From Winogradskyella bathintestinalis (lineage in GTDB: Bacteria > Bacteroidota > Bacteroidia > Flavobacteriales > Flavobacteriaceae): a DNA stretch of 64,000 nucleotides. Of this stretch, positions 17,649 to 28,098 are shown piece by piece. Position 1 is the stretch's first letter, and the number at the start of each line of letters is the position of its first letter. The stretch spans positions 214,384 to 278,383 of the forward strand of contig NZ_JASDDK010000005.1 of the NCBI RefSeq assembly GCF_030407435.1, read 5' to 3'. A model generated the notes under the pieces. It was not told the DNA's origin. It was given only the letters and a program-made list of their open reading frames with translations, and did not search any database. The position numbers and the translations under genes are program-made.

Positions 17649-19196
17649 CTATTTAGGGTCCATAACCACGAAAGGGATAACCATTTCTTCTAAAGATACA
17701 CCACCATGTTGATAAGTATTTCTATAATAGCCTACATAATGATTGAAGTTATTAGGATAAGCCAAAAACAAATCTCCCTTTGCAAAAATAAAAGAGCTAC
17801 TCATGGTCAGGGCAGGCAAATGTATTGATTTAGGGTTTTTAACAGCCAAAACGTCTTTATCTTGGTAGGTTAAACTTCGACCTGTTTTGTAACGTAGATT
17901 TAAACTAGTGTCTCTATCTCCTATAACTTTGGTAGGTGATTTTACGTTTATTGTGCCATGATCTGTAGTTAAAATTAATTTGAAGCCTAATTGCTGTGAT
18001 AATTGAATCATTTCGAGCAGTGGAGAATTCTTAAACCAACTCACCGTTAGGGAGCGATAAGCCTTATCATTCGAGGCGAGTTCTTTGACCACTTCCATTT
18101 CTGTTTTGGAATGCGAAAGCATGTCTACAAAATTATATACTATCACATTTAGATCGTTATCCTTTAAAGATCTAAAATTCTCTACCAGTTTTTTTCCTGT
18201 TTTAAGGTTTGTAATTTTATGATATTCATGCTTTAGATGCCCTAATCCTAAACGTTTTAATTGCTCCCTCAAAAAGTCACCTTCGTGCATATTTTTCCCT
18301 CCGTCGTCGGTATCGTTTTTCCAATATTGCGGAAATAGACTTTCCATGTCAGCTGGCATTAATCCAGAAAAAATGGCATTTCTTGCATATTGTGTTGCTG
18401 TAGGTAGAATGCTATAGAAGGCAAGTTCAGACGCTTTTTTATAATAATTGTTAACTATGGGTTCGAAGGCTTTCCATTGATCGTAACGCAAATTATCAAT
18501 TACAACTAAAACGGTTGGTTGTTTATCACTTAATTCTGGGACTATTTTATCCTTAAATAAGGTATGAGACATTACAGGTGCATCTGTATTGGGCTGAAAC
18601 CAATCTTCATAATTTTTCTCTATAAACTTACCGAATTGCATATTGGCTTCAGTTTTTTGAGATTCAAGAATGTCAGTCATTCCGACGTCTTCAATGCCTT
18701 CAAGTTGTAATTCCCAATAAATTAATTTCTGGTATAAATCTACCCATTCTTCATAAGAGTTAACCATCGATAAATCCATGGCAATCTTTCTAAATTCTTG
18801 CTGATAATTAGAAGTTGTTTTTTCTGATACTAAACGTGAATGATCCAAATTCTTCTTTAAACTCAGTAATATTTGATTCGGATTTACAGGTTTTATTAAA
18901 TAATCTGCAATTTTATTACCAATAGCTTCCTCCATTATGTATTCCTCTTCACTTTTTGTGATCATTACAATCGGTAAATTAGCACGTTTTTCCTTTATTT
19001 CATTCAGCGTTTCCAGACCAGTTAATCCAGGCATATTTTCGTCTAAAAAAACAATATCAAAATTAGTGTCCGTTATAATTTCTAGGGCTTCCGTGCCACT
19101 TTGGCATTTGGTAACGCTATAACCTTTTTGCTCTAAAAAAATAATATGTGGCTTTAATAAATCGATTTCATCGTCAACCCAAAGAATATTTATCAT
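17649..19196 (-). CDS. porX: PorX response regulator with PglZ domain
   Basis: This 515-residue protein has an N-terminal receiver domain with phosphoacceptor Asp52 in FLDENMPG. A helical linker and a C-terminal PglZ alkaline-phosphatase-like domain follow. Metal and catalytic residues can be seen in VVIDNLRYDQW, TATQYARNAIFSG, YNFVDMLSHSKT and LTTDHGT. PorX is the T9SS-associated regulator of Bacteroidota, partner of the histidine kinase PorY, with reported oligonucleotide phosphodiesterase activity. Its presence fits the two T9SS-exported proteins in this window. It is divergent from the HD hydrolase gene, with 41 bases between the starts. Confidence 0.93.
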   Translation of the reverse strand: MINILWVDDEIDLLKPHIIFLEQKGYSVTKCQSGTEALEIITDTNFDIVFLDENMPGLTGLETLNEIKEKRANLPIVMITKSEEEYIMEEAIGNKIADYLIKPVNPNQILLSLKKNLDHSRLVSEKTTSNYQQEFRKIAMDLSMVNSYEEWVDLYQKLIYWELQLEGIEDVGMTDILESQKTEANMQFGKFIEKNYEDWFQPNTDAPVMSHTLFKDKIVPELSDKQPTVLVVIDNLRYDQWKAFEPIVNNYYKKASELAFYSILPTATQYARNAIFSGLMPADMESLFPQYWKNDTDDGGKNMHEGDFLREQLKRLGLGHLKHEYHKITNLKTGKKLVENFRSLKDNDLNVIVYNFVDMLSHSKTEMEVVKELASNDKAYRSLTVSWFKNSPLLEMIQLSQQLGFKLILTTDHGTINVKSPTKVIGDRDTSLNLRYKTGRSLTYQDKDVLAVKNPKSIHLPALTMSSSFIFAKGDLFLAYPNNFNHYVGYYRNTYQHGGVSLEEMVIPFVVMDPK

Positions 19197-19237
19197 GTTA
19201 TGGTATATTTGTTTATTAATTTTGAATTCTATAAATT

Positions 19238-20467
19238 TTGCCTACAAATAATAAGCTTAAAATCTTTAACGATCCAATTTACGGATTTATTACCATTCCG
19301 AATTCGTTAATTTTTGATATTATTCAGCACAAATACTTTCAGAGATTACGGCGCATAAGTCAAATGGGATTATCTTATTTGGTTTATCCAGGTGCGCACC
19401 ATACGCGTTTTCATCATGCATTAGGTTGTATGCATCTTATGCAAAAAGCCGTCAATGTACTACGTTTTAAAGGGGTTGCAATTTCTTCAGACGAAGAAAA
19501 TGGCTTATTAATTGCCATTCTTTTACACGATATTGGTCATGGCCCATTCTCTCATGCTATGGAACATAGCATTGTAAATGACGTTTCGCACGAAGAAATT
19601 TCGCTGCGATTTATGGAAGAGCTCAATTCAGAGTTTAACGGAAGTTTAACGTTGGCTATCTCAATTTTTAAAGGTGAATATCCACGACAATTTATGTGCG
19701 AGCTCATTTCTAGTCAATTGGATATGGATAGAGCAGATTATCTAAAACGTGATAGTTTTTATACTGGTGTGGCCGAAGGTAACATTAACAGCGAGCGATT
19801 AATTACCATGTTAAATGTCGTAGACGACCAACTAGTCGTTGAGGAAAAAGGTATTTTAAGCGTTGAAAAATTCTTAATTGCTAGACGTTTTATGTACTGG
19901 CAAGTCTATATGCATAAAACAGGAGTTGTAGCAGAGCAGTTATTGGTAGGTGTTTTAAAACGAGCTAAAGAACTTGTGCATAATGGAGTAAAATTAAAAT
20001 GTAGCGCCCCCTTATTTTATTTTCTTTCTTCTGAAATTGATGCTGAAAATTTTAATGCTGAGACTTTAGTTATTTTCTCAAAATTAGATGATTATGATAT
20101 TATTGCGGCCATGAAAGATTGGCAAAATCATGATGATTTTGTATTAAACCATCTATGCAGAATGCTATTAGACAGAAATTTGCTGAAAGTAAAATTGAAG
20201 AATAAACCTATAAAAATTTCGGATTTAAAAATTCATGCAGAAGCATTGATTAATAAATTCCATATAACTAAACATGAAGCCTCCTATTTTGTCTTTCAAG
20301 GAGAGTTAATAAATCAAGCTTATCAGAATAATTTTCAAAAGATTAACATATTATTCAAATCAGGAAAAATAAAGGATATTGTTAAGGCATCAGACCAATT
20401 AAACTTAAAAGCACTAAGTAAACCTATCACTAAATATTATATGTGCTATCCTAAAAAGAAAATGTAA
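19238..20467 (+). CDS. HD superfamily phosphohydrolase
   Basis: This 409-residue protein reads from a TTG start; the resulting N-terminus MPTNNKLKIFNDPIYGFI matches what I recall of family members, and no ATG is near. The metal-binding HD motif is LLHDIGHGPFSH, preceded by HTRFHHALG. LDMDRADYLKRDS is the downstream Asp motif seen in SAMHD1/dGTPase-like hydrolases. The substrate is probably a nucleotide, but this is inference. The 41-base gap to divergent porX must hold both promoters or their leaders. Confidence 0.85.
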   Translation: MPTNNKLKIFNDPIYGFITIPNSLIFDIIQHKYFQRLRRISQMGLSYLVYPGAHHTRFHHALGCMHLMQKAVNVLRFKGVAISSDEENGLLIAILLHDIGHGPFSHAMEHSIVNDVSHEEISLRFMEELNSEFNGSLTLAISIFKGEYPRQFMCELISSQLDMDRADYLKRDSFYTGVAEGNINSERLITMLNVVDDQLVVEEKGILSVEKFLIARRFMYWQVYMHKTGVVAEQLLVGVLKRAKELVHNGVKLKCSAPLFYFLSSEIDAENFNAETLVIFSKLDDYDIIAAMKDWQNHDDFVLNHLCRMLLDRNLLKVKLKNKPIKISDLKIHAEALINKFHITKHEASYFVFQGELINQAYQNNFQKINILFKSGKIKDIVKASDQLNLKALSKPITKYYMCYPKKKM

Positions 20468-20478
20468 TCCTTTTTTTC

Positions 20479-20486
20479 TATTTTTG
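20479..20486 (+). promoter_or_regulatory. Candidate -7 promoter element upstream of lpxD
   Basis: TATTTTTG matches the Bacteroidota TAnnTTTG element exactly, 120 bases before the lpxD start. No clear TTTG element is found at the usual spacing upstream, so this is only a candidate start of the lipid A operon transcript. Confidence 0.35.
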
Positions 20487-20605
20487 TGGAAACCAACCAT
20501 GACTTTAAAAACTATTAATTGAAACATACATATATAATACGGAATACAATAGAATATTTATTTGGAATGTTTCATGTGAATTATAAAAACAATAGATAAA
20601 GACAC

Positions 20606-21634
20606 ATGAAATTTACAGCAGAACAAATCGCAGGTATTTTAGAAGGAACGGTTGTAGGTGATCCTAATATAGAAGTTTTTAAACTTTCTAAAATTGAAGA
20701 GGGCACGCAAGGTTCCTTAACATTTTTATCAAATTTAAAATATACACCTTATATATATATAACTGAAGCATCTATTACAATTGTTAATATAGATTTCGTA
20801 CCAGAAAAACCACTTCAGACCACCCTTATTAAGGTAGAAGATGCCTATGAAGGATTTTCAAAATTATTAGAATATTACAATCAAATTAAGTTAAACAAAT
20901 CAGGAATTGAACAACCCACATTTATTTCAGATTCCGCAAAAATTGGAGATCAGATATATATAGGAGCGTTTTCATATATTGGAGATAATGTAACCTTAGG
21001 GGATAATGTAAAGATATTCCCGAATGCTTATATCGGTGATAATGTAACCATTGGTGATAACAGTATTGTATTTTCGGGAGGTAAGGTATATTCAGACTGT
21101 ATTGTTGGTAAAGGATGCGTTATTAATTCTGGTGTTATTATTGGTGCAGATGGTTTTGGTTATGCACCGAACAAGGAGGGTGGCTATGCAAAAATACCTC
21201 AAATTGGTAATGTTATTTTAGAAGATTATGTAGATATTGGTGCGGGTACAACCATAGATCGTGCTACAATGGGTTCTACCATCTTACGATCTGGTGTTAA
21301 ATTGGATAATCAAATACAGATTGCACATAATGTAGAAATTGGTAAAAACACCGTTATTGCTGCACAAACAGGAGTTGCGGGCTCAACTAAAATTGGTGAA
21401 AACTGCCAAATAGGAGGCCAAGTTGGTATTGCAGGTCATTTATCGATTGGTAATAATGTAAAGATTCAGGCGCAATCCGGTATTGGTCGAAATGTGAAAA
21501 ACGACGAAGTATTACAAGGCTCTCCAGCATTAGGATATGGAGATTATAATAAATCTTATGTGTATTTTAAAAATTTACCGAAGATTGTAAAAAATATAAA
21601 CGAAATTGAAAAAAAAGTAGATGGCAATAATTAA
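20606..21634 (+). CDS. lpxD: UDP-3-O-acylglucosamine N-acyltransferase LpxD
   Basis: This 342-residue protein performs the third step of lipid A synthesis, moving a 3-hydroxyacyl chain from ACP to the 2-amino group of UDP-3-O-acyl-glucosamine. A uridine-binding N-terminal domain (about 1-100, with FLSNLKY) is followed by many left-handed beta-helix hexapeptides. The catalytic His sits in [10 protein letters not shown] near residue 246. It overlaps the next gene, lpxC-fabZ, by 14 bases in another frame, so translation is coupled. Confidence 0.95.
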   Translation: MKFTAEQIAGILEGTVVGDPNIEVFKLSKIEEGTQGSLTFLSNLKYTPYIYITEASITIVNIDFVPEKPLQTTLIKVEDAYEGFSKLLEYYNQIKLNKSGIEQPTFISDSAKIGDQIYIGAFSYIGDNVTLGDNVKIFPNAYIGDNVTIGDNSIVFSGGKVYSDCIVGKGCVINSGVIIGADGFGYAPNKEGGYAKIPQIGNVILEDYVDIGAGTTIDRATMGSTILRSGVKLDNQIQIAHNVEIGKNTVIAAQTGVAGSTKIGENCQIGGQVGIAGHLSIGNNVKIQAQSGIGRNVKNDEVLQGSPALGYGDYNKSYVYFKNLPKIVKNINEIEKKVDGNN

Positions 21635-23027
21635 AACGGAAATCAATCAAAAAACCATTGAAAAAGAAGTAACCTTGGCAGGTGTAGGGCTTCATACTGG
21701 TGCAAATGTAAATTTGGTATTTAAACCTGGTGCAGAAAATTCTGGATTCGTTTTTCAACGCACAGATTTAGAGGGTAGCCCAAAAATTGAAGCAGATGCT
21801 AATTACGTAACAAGTACACAACGTGGTACTTGTATGGAGAAAAATGGTGTTACCATTCAAACCTGTGAGCATGTTTTGGCTGCTTTAGTAGGTTCGGATA
21901 TTGATAATGCAATTATAGAGTTAGATGCTTCTGAACCTCCAATTTTAGATGGTTCATCTAAATTTTTTGTTGAAGCTTTAGAAGAAGCAGGTATTGTAAC
22001 ACAAGACGCATTTAGAGAAGAATATGAAGTGACCCAAGTCGTTTCTTATACCGACGAAGAATCTGGAAGTGAAATCATTTTAATGCCAGCAAATTCTTAT
22101 CAAATTACAACCATGGTAGATTTTGGGACCAAGGTTTTAGGCACTCAGAATGCAACACTTAATACCATTGCAGATTTTAAAACTGAAATTGCAGATGCTA
22201 GAACATTTAGCTTTTTGCACGAGATTGAAATGCTCTTAGAGCATGGATTAATTAAAGGTGGCGACTTAAATAATGCCATTGTTTACGTCGATAAAGAACT
22301 GTCCTCAGAAACGATGGATAAATTAAGAGTCGCTTTTAACAAAGATAATATTGCTGTGAAGCCTAATGGCATATTAGACAATTTAACATTACACCATCCC
22401 AATGAGGCCGCTCGTCATAAATTATTAGATGTTGTTGGTGATTTGGCGCTAATTGGCACTCGAATTCGTGGGAAAATAATTGCGAATAAACCTGGGCATT
22501 TTGTAAATACTCAATTTGCAAAGAAAATGTCAAAACTTATAAAAAACGAGAGAAGAAATAATGTGCCGCAGGTCGATTTGAATTCTCCACCTTTAATGGA
22601 TGTGAATCAAATTATGGATATGCTTCCACACAGACAACCTTTTTTATTATTAGATAAGGTGTATGAATTAACGGATAATCACGTTATTGGTGTGAAAAAT
22701 GTTACCATGAACGAAGAGTTCTTTAAAGGACATTTTCCTGGCGCACCTGTTATGCCAGGCGTTTTAATTGTTGAAGCTATGGCTCAAACGGGGGGTATTT
22801 TAGTACTGAGTACAGTCCCTGATCCTGAAAATTATTTAACATTTTTCATGAAAATGGATAATGTAAAATTTAAACAAAAAGTAGTACCAGGAGATACCTT
22901 AATATTTAAATGTGCATTAATTTCTCCAATCCGAAGAGGCATTTGTCATATGCAGGGTTATGCCTATGCCAATGGCAAGTTATGTGCAGAAGCCGAATTG
23001 ATGGCTCAAATTTCAAAAGTAAAATAA
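21621..23027 (+). CDS. lpxC: LpxC-FabZ bifunctional deacetylase/dehydratase
   Basis: This 468-residue fusion is typical of Bacteroidota. The N-terminal LpxC domain (about 1-305) is the zinc deacetylase that commits UDP-3-O-acyl-GlcNAc to lipid A. It shows CEHVLAAL and the [14 protein letters not shown] zinc/catalytic motif. The C-terminal FabZ domain (about 320-468) dehydrates 3-hydroxyacyl-ACP in fatty acid elongation and has the active-site [12 protein letters not shown] hot-dog motif. The fusion links two enzymes that draw on the same hydroxyacyl-ACP pool. It sits between lpxD and lpxA in one operon. Confidence 0.96.
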   Translation: MAIIKTEINQKTIEKEVTLAGVGLHTGANVNLVFKPGAENSGFVFQRTDLEGSPKIEADANYVTSTQRGTCMEKNGVTIQTCEHVLAALVGSDIDNAIIELDASEPPILDGSSKFFVEALEEAGIVTQDAFREEYEVTQVVSYTDEESGSEIILMPANSYQITTMVDFGTKVLGTQNATLNTIADFKTEIADARTFSFLHEIEMLLEHGLIKGGDLNNAIVYVDKELSSETMDKLRVAFNKDNIAVKPNGILDNLTLHHPNEAARHKLLDVVGDLALIGTRIRGKIIANKPGHFVNTQFAKKMSKLIKNERRNNVPQVDLNSPPLMDVNQIMDMLPHRQPFLLLDKVYELTDNHVIGVKNVTMNEEFFKGHFPGAPVMPGVLIVEAMAQTGGILVLSTVPDPENYLTFFMKMDNVKFKQKVVPGDTLIFKCALISPIRRGICHMQGYAYANGKLCAEAELMAQISKVK

Positions 23028-23117
23028 AACACGTTGAATTAAAGTTAAGAAGTTTGTTGTTTAATATTAAAGTAGAACGAATTTTCAACAAACCGCTAAC
23101 TCACAAATAATTTAAAA

Positions 23118-23903
23118 ATGAACCAACCGTTAGCATACGTACATCCAGGAGCAAAAATTGCTAAGAATGTAGTTATAGAACCTTTTACTACCATTCATAA
23201 TAATGTGAAAATTGGAGAAGGTACTTGGATTGGAAGTAATGTAACTATTATGGAAGGTGCTCGTATAGGTAAAAACTGTAATATATTTCCAGGGGCTGTG
23301 ATTTCAGCAGTTCCACAAGATTTAAAATATAACGATGAAGATACCACTGTAGAAATTGGGGATAACGTTACCATCAGAGAATGTGTCACTATTAATCGTG
23401 GTACCACAGACAAAATGAAAACCGTAATTGGTGACAACTGTTTAATTATGGCTTATTGCCATATTGCGCATGATTGTGTTGTTGGTAATAACTGTATTTT
23501 CTCTAATAATAGTACCCTAGCAGGTCATATTACCGTCGGTGATTATGTAGTTTTGGCAGGTATGACTGCTGTTCATCAATTTTGTGCTATAGGAAATCAT
23601 GCATTTGTCACAGGGGGTTCTTTGGTGCGTAAAGATGTGCCGCCTTTTGTGAAAGCTGGTAGAGAACCATTATCCTACGTTGGTATTAACTCTGTGGGCC
23701 TAAGACGAAGAGGTTACAGTACAGAGAAAATCAGAGAAATTCAGAATATATATAGAATGCTCTACCAAAAAAATTATAATAATACTCAAGCTTCCGATTT
23801 AATAGAAGCCGAAATGGAAGCAACACCAGAGCGTGATGAAATTCTTCAATTTATAAAGAATTCACATCGTGGTATTATGAAGGGCTATTTCAAATCAAAT
23901 TAA
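23118..23903 (+). CDS. lpxA: UDP-N-acetylglucosamine acyltransferase LpxA
   Basis: This 261-residue left-handed beta-helix acyltransferase performs the first step of lipid A synthesis. The catalytic His is in MAYCHIAHDCVVG near residue 118-121, and the C-terminal helical domain (about 190-261) follows LRRRGYS as in known LpxA. Length matches the family. It lies 90 bases after lpxC-fabZ in the same direction. Confidence 0.95.
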   Translation: MNQPLAYVHPGAKIAKNVVIEPFTTIHNNVKIGEGTWIGSNVTIMEGARIGKNCNIFPGAVISAVPQDLKYNDEDTTVEIGDNVTIRECVTINRGTTDKMKTVIGDNCLIMAYCHIAHDCVVGNNCIFSNNSTLAGHITVGDYVVLAGMTAVHQFCAIGNHAFVTGGSLVRKDVPPFVKAGREPLSYVGINSVGLRRRGYSTEKIREIQNIYRMLYQKNYNNTQASDLIEAEMEATPERDEILQFIKNSHRGIMKGYFKSN

Positions 23904-24104
23904 GTTTGAAAGACTATCTATTGGGGCCAGAAATTAGAAAGCGGTTTACCACATAGATTCGAAAATAATACCTTCAAATTTTTCATCTTATTTATGCTTA
24001 GCGAAATCTATGCATAAACAGAACCTAAATTGGCTAACATTAATTAGCCTGAAATAAAAAAAATATTAACTATTAAAAACGACCCACTTTTTGCGGGCAA
24101 TATT

Positions 24105-24671
24105 ATGGCAAGTACATCAGATATTAGAAACGGATTATGTATAAGATACAATAATGATATTTATAAAATAATTGAATTCCTTCATGTAAAACCAGGTAAA
24201 GGTCCTGCTTTTGTAAGAACGAAAATGAAAAGTGTAACTACCGGTAAAGTTCTGGATAATACGTTTTCAGCAGGACATAAAATTGAAGATGTACGTGTAG
24301 AAACGCATAAATTTCAATATTTATATAATGATGGAGAATTTTATCATTTTATGAATGAAGCGGATTATACGCAAATAAGATTGTTAGAATCTGCTATCGA
24401 CAGAACGGATTTAATGAAAGAAGGGGAAGTGGTTACAATTCAAATAAATACAGAGGATAATATGCCGCTTTCTGTAGATTTACCAGCTTCTGTAATTTTA
24501 GAAGTTACAGCGACAGAACCAGGTGTAAAGGGTAATACAGCAACAAATGCAACAAAACCCGCTACGGTTGAATCTGGTGCAGAAGTGAATGTACCGTTAT
24601 TTATTAACGAAGGCGACAAAATTAAAGTCGAAACAGACAAAGGAACATATAAAGAGAGAATCAAAGAATAA
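24105..24671 (+). CDS. efp: Elongation factor P
   Basis: This 188-residue three-domain protein relieves ribosome stalling at polyproline stretches. The domain I loop VKPGKGPAF carries Lys32 at the position that is modified in many species. Domains II and III follow, with the C-terminal signature region [16 protein letters not shown]. It lies inside the lipid A gene run, 201 bases after lpxA, which agrees with the order I recall for Flavobacteriaceae genomes. Confidence 0.96.
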   Translation: MASTSDIRNGLCIRYNNDIYKIIEFLHVKPGKGPAFVRTKMKSVTTGKVLDNTFSAGHKIEDVRVETHKFQYLYNDGEFYHFMNEADYTQIRLLESAIDRTDLMKEGEVVTIQINTEDNMPLSVDLPASVILEVTATEPGVKGNTATNATKPATVESGAEVNVPLFINEGDKIKVETDKGTYKERIKE

Positions 24672-24738
24672 TGAGTTTGAAATTTGCAGAAGACAGCGTT
24701 CACTGTTTGCTGAGAATTATCTACTGAAGATTAACAAA

Positions 24739-25674
24739 ATGAAATTCCCGAAACCACATACTTTAAAACAAATTGCAAATCTTATAGATTGTAAATATAA
24801 AGGTGCTGACGATTTTGAAATTTTAGGCATTAACGAAATTCACGTGGTTGAACCAGGTGATGTGGTTTTTGTAGATCATCCCAAATATTATGACAAAGCT
24901 TTAGCATCTGCAGCAACTATAGTTTTAATTAATAAAGATGTGGAATGCCCTGAAGGCAAAGCACTATTAATTTCCGATGATCCGTTTAGAGATTTTAATA
25001 AACTTACCGATCACTTTAAACCATTTAAAACCTCAAATTCTGCAATTGCAAATGATGCTAAAATTGGTGACGGTACCGTTGTACAGCCTAATTGTTTTAT
25101 AGGTAATAATGTTACCATTGGAAAACAATGCATTATTCATGCTAACGTAAGTATTTATGATGATACTGTTATTGGCGATTATGTTACTATTCATGCAGGA
25201 ACCGTATTAGGAGCTAGTGCATTTTATTATAAAAATAGACCCGAGGGCTACGATCAGTTAAAATCTGGTGGACGCGTTATAATTGAGGACCATGTAGATA
25301 TTGGAGCCTTGTGTACAATAGATAAAGGAGTTACAGGCGATACAACTATAGGTAAAGGTTCAAAAATAGATAATCAAGTTCAAATTGGTCACGATACTGT
25401 AATTGGAAAAAAATGTCTTATAGCCTCTCAAGTAGGAATAGCTGGCTGTGTAATTATTGAAGATGAAGTAACCATTTGGGGGCAAGTGGGGATTATTAGC
25501 GGAATTACCATTGGAAAAAAAGCAATCATATTTGCCAAGGCCGGTGTGAGTAAATCTTTAGAGGGAGGTAAAACTTATTTTGGTATTCCTGCTGGTGATA
25601 TCAGAAGTAAATATAAAGAGATTGCTTCTATCAAGAAAATTCCAGAAATATTTCAAAAATTAAAAAATATATAA
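24739..25674 (+). CDS. LpxD-like acyltransferase paralogue
   Basis: This 311-residue protein resembles LpxD: an N-terminal substrate-binding-like domain (about 1-95), then hexapeptide repeats with [14 protein letters not shown], which keeps the His equivalent to the LpxD catalytic residue. I chose ATG 24739 ([13 protein letters not shown]) because earlier in-frame codons run back into efp. It is distinct in sequence from the lpxD at 20606. It may acylate a different substrate or chain length. It overlaps the next gene by one base (TAATG). Confidence 0.85.
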   Translation: MKFPKPHTLKQIANLIDCKYKGADDFEILGINEIHVVEPGDVVFVDHPKYYDKALASAATIVLINKDVECPEGKALLISDDPFRDFNKLTDHFKPFKTSNSAIANDAKIGDGTVVQPNCFIGNNVTIGKQCIIHANVSIYDDTVIGDYVTIHAGTVLGASAFYYKNRPEGYDQLKSGGRVIIEDHVDIGALCTIDKGVTGDTTIGKGSKIDNQVQIGHDTVIGKKCLIASQVGIAGCVIIEDEVTIWGQVGIISGITIGKKAIIFAKAGVSKSLEGGKTYFGIPAGDIRSKYKEIASIKKIPEIFQKLKNI

Positions 25675-26084
25675 TGACAGCGAAAGAGATTGTTAAAGCA
25701 TTTTATAATTCAGATTTTGCTAATGATGCCCAAATTGTCTCACAGTTTTTTCATAAAGATTGTGAATTACATTGGACGAGTAGTAGAGGGTTCGTTTTAA
25801 TGGATTATAAGGATTTAAAAGAATTTTTTAAAGGAACGCGTGAGTCTTATAATAGTATTCGGTTTGAGTTTACACATTTAATTGAAGCTGGTAACTATGT
25901 TACGACGAGGCACACACTTTTTGGACATACTATAGAAAATCCAGATACTGAAGCCGCTTTAGCACATTTCTCTGCAATATGGGAAGTTAAAGAAGACAAA
26001 TTGTACAGAGGTTATGAGATAAGCCATCAGGCTGACGAAAATGACTATGCTAGTATTGCTTCTTATAAAGAAATAAAAATTTAA
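25674..26084 (+). CDS. NTF2-like (SnoaL-like) protein
   Basis: This 136-residue protein has the cone-shaped NTF2-like pattern, with an N-terminal helix (AKEIVKAFYNSDF), CELHWTSSRGF and a C-terminal strand pair with IWEVKEDKLYRGYE. The family includes small enzymes and ligand-binding proteins and no specific activity can be inferred. Its ATG shares a base with the stop of the LpxD-like gene, so it is translated from the same mRNA. Confidence 0.75.
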   Translation: MTAKEIVKAFYNSDFANDAQIVSQFFHKDCELHWTSSRGFVLMDYKDLKEFFKGTRESYNSIRFEFTHLIEAGNYVTTRHTLFGHTIENPDTEAALAHFSAIWEVKEDKLYRGYEISHQADENDYASIASYKEIKI

Positions 26085-26113
26085 AAGAGGTCGCTTTTGT
26101 TTTTTAAATCTCT

Positions 26114-26121
26114 TATTTTTG
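26114..26121 (+). promoter_or_regulatory. Candidate -7 promoter element upstream of sucD
   Basis: TATTTTTG at this position matches the Bacteroidota TAnnTTTG element and lies 39 bases before the sucD start. A TTTG at 26096-26099 is present upstream, but the spacing (14 bases) is shorter than usual. Confidence 0.45.
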
Positions 26122-26160
26122 TGCAACGAAATACATAATTCATAAAATCAATTTTATCAA

Positions 26161-27033
26161 ATGAGCGTTTTAGTTAATAAGAATTCCAATATTATAGTTC
26201 AAGGTTTTACAGGTAGTGAAGGTACATTTCATGCTGAGCAAATGATTGAATATGGAACAAACGTTGTTGGAGGTGTTACACCAGGAAAAGGTGGTCAAAC
26301 ACATTTAGACAAGCCTGTTTTTAATACAGTTTCTGAAGCTGTCGAAAAAGTAGGAGCTGACACAACAATTATTTTTGTACCACCAGCTTTCGCTGCTGAT
26401 GCTATTATGGAAGCTGCTGATGCTGGTATCAAAGTTATTATTACTATAACTGAAGGTATTCCTGTTGCAGATATGATTAAAGCGTCTAATTATATTAAAG
26501 GAAAAGCATGTCGTTTAATTGGGCCTAACTGTCCAGGTGTTATTACACCTGGTGAAGCAAAAGTAGGTATTATGCCAGGTTTTGTTTTCAAAAAAGGAAA
26601 TGTCGGTATTGTTTCTAAATCTGGAACATTAACTTACGAAGCGGCAGACCAAGTTGTAAAACAAGGATTGGGAATAACAACTGCTATTGGTATCGGTGGA
26701 GATCCAATCATTGGAACAACTACTAAAGAAGCGGTAGAATTATTAATTAACGACCCAGAAACAGAAGCTGTTGTAATGATTGGTGAAATTGGAGGTCAAT
26801 TAGAAGCTGATGCTGCAAAATGGTATAAAGAAAGCGGTAGTAAAAAACCAGTAATTGGTTTTATTGCAGGCGAAACTGCTCCTGCCGGTCGTACTATGGG
26901 TCATGCTGGAGCCATTGTGGGTGGTAGTGATGACACAGCTCAAGCTAAAAAAGCAATTATGAGAGAATGTGGCATTCACGTTGTAGATTCACCTGCTGAA
27001 ATAGGAAAGAAAGTAGCGGAAGTTTTAGGCTAA
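26161..27033 (+). CDS. sucD: Succinate-CoA ligase subunit alpha
   Basis: This 290-residue subunit of succinyl-CoA synthetase carries out substrate-level phosphorylation in the TCA cycle together with SucC. It has the CoA-binding Rossmann domain with [10 protein letters not shown] near residue 15 and the phosphohistidine loop GHAGAIVGG near residue 245. The beta subunit is not in this window. A strong terminator follows. Confidence 0.96.
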   Translation: MSVLVNKNSNIIVQGFTGSEGTFHAEQMIEYGTNVVGGVTPGKGGQTHLDKPVFNTVSEAVEKVGADTTIIFVPPAFAADAIMEAADAGIKVIITITEGIPVADMIKASNYIKGKACRLIGPNCPGVITPGEAKVGIMPGFVFKKGNVGIVSKSGTLTYEAADQVVKQGLGITTAIGIGGDPIIGTTTKEAVELLINDPETEAVVMIGEIGGQLEADAAKWYKESGSKKPVIGFIAGETAPAGRTMGHAGAIVGGSDDTAQAKKAIMRECGIHVVDSPAEIGKKVAEVLG

Positions 27034-27079
27034 ACCGCGTATTAAAATATAGACCTATTTACATTAGGTAAAAATTGTT

Positions 27080-27112
27080 AAAAACCTTACAAATTATTGT
27101 AAGGTTTTTTTT
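27080..27112 (+). terminator. Intrinsic terminator after sucD
   Basis: A 12-base stem AAAACCTTACAA / TTGTAAGGTTTT with a 4-base loop is followed by a T run. It lies 48 bases past the sucD stop. Confidence 0.9.
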
Positions 27113-27302
27113 CTTGCAGTTTGTAATTGGTATATTTGAAATGTAGTGACAACTGAATTTTTCCGTTAGAAAGACTCTAATACGACCTATTCGGATACAT
27201 AAATATTACTAACTTTAGAAACTAACAATCAATTATAAGTTATGAACCAAATTTCCTACTAATTGGAAATACGGCATGACCATATTAATTAAACAAACAA
27301 CT

Positions 27303-28049
27303 ATGAAACTTTTAGAAGGAAAAACAGCCATAATCACTGGTGCAAGTAGAGGAATCGGAAAAGGAATAGCTCAGGTTTTTGCGGATCATGGCGCAAATGT
27401 AGCGTTTACGTACAGCTCATCTGTTGAAGCTGCAAATGCATTAGAAAATGAATTGAATTCCAAAGGTATTAAAGCCAAAGGTTATCAAAGTAATGCTGCC
27501 AATTTCGATGAATCTCAAAAATTAGCTGAAGACGTTCTTTCCGAATTTGGTGCCATCGATATTTTAGTAAATAATGCTGGTATCACCAAAGATAATCTCT
27601 TAATGCGAATGGGAGAAGCGGATTTCGATAAAGTGATAGAGGTGAACTTAAAGTCTGTTTTTAATATGACAAAAGCTGTACAACGTACTATGTTAAAACA
27701 GCGTAAAGGTTCAATAATCAATATGAGTTCTGTAGTTGGTGTAAAAGGCAATGCCGGACAAACGAACTATGCCGCCTCTAAAGCCGGAATCATTGGTTTT
27801 TCTAAATCAGTGGCATTAGAATTAGGCTCTCGTAATATTAGAAGTAATGTAATCGCCCCAGGTTTTATAGAAACCGAAATGACCGCAACACTCGACGAAG
27901 AAACGGTAAAAGGCTGGCGGAATGCCATACCATTAAAACGAGGAGGCTCACCAGAAGATATCGCCAATGCTTGTGTATTTTTAGCTAGTGACTTAAGTGC
28001 ATATGTTACTGGACAGACTTTAAATGTTGATGGAGGAATGTTAACATAA
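27303..28049 (+). CDS. fabG: 3-oxoacyl-ACP reductase FabG
   Basis: This 248-residue classical SDR reduces 3-oxoacyl-ACP with NADPH in fatty acid elongation. ITGASRGIGKG near residue 11 binds the cofactor. The catalytic Ser/Tyr/Lys lie in NMSSVVG and NYAASKAG, and the C-terminus ends in TLNVDGGM as expected. ATG 27303 was chosen over an ATG 27 bases upstream because it gives the standard N-terminus and length. Proximity to fabZ and lipid A genes supports a fatty acid role. Confidence 0.93.
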   Translation: MKLLEGKTAIITGASRGIGKGIAQVFADHGANVAFTYSSSVEAANALENELNSKGIKAKGYQSNAANFDESQKLAEDVLSEFGAIDILVNNAGITKDNLLMRMGEADFDKVIEVNLKSVFNMTKAVQRTMLKQRKGSIINMSSVVGVKGNAGQTNYAASKAGIIGFSKSVALELGSRNIRSNVIAPGFIETEMTATLDEETVKGWRNAIPLKRGGSPEDIANACVFLASDLSAYVTGQTLNVDGGMLT

Positions 28050-28098
28050 TACGGTATTACGAAAGCGGGAATCTTATGATTTTTAAGATAAAAATTTA

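Noticed and set aside
24589..24738. Upstream extension of the LpxD-like gene into efp
   Set aside because: The extra 50 residues are an out-of-frame reading of efp and do not resemble LpxD; the ATG at 24739 gives the expected N-terminus.
27276..27302. Earlier ATG for fabG
   Set aside because: It would add nine residues not found in FabG; ATG 27303 gives the standard start and length.
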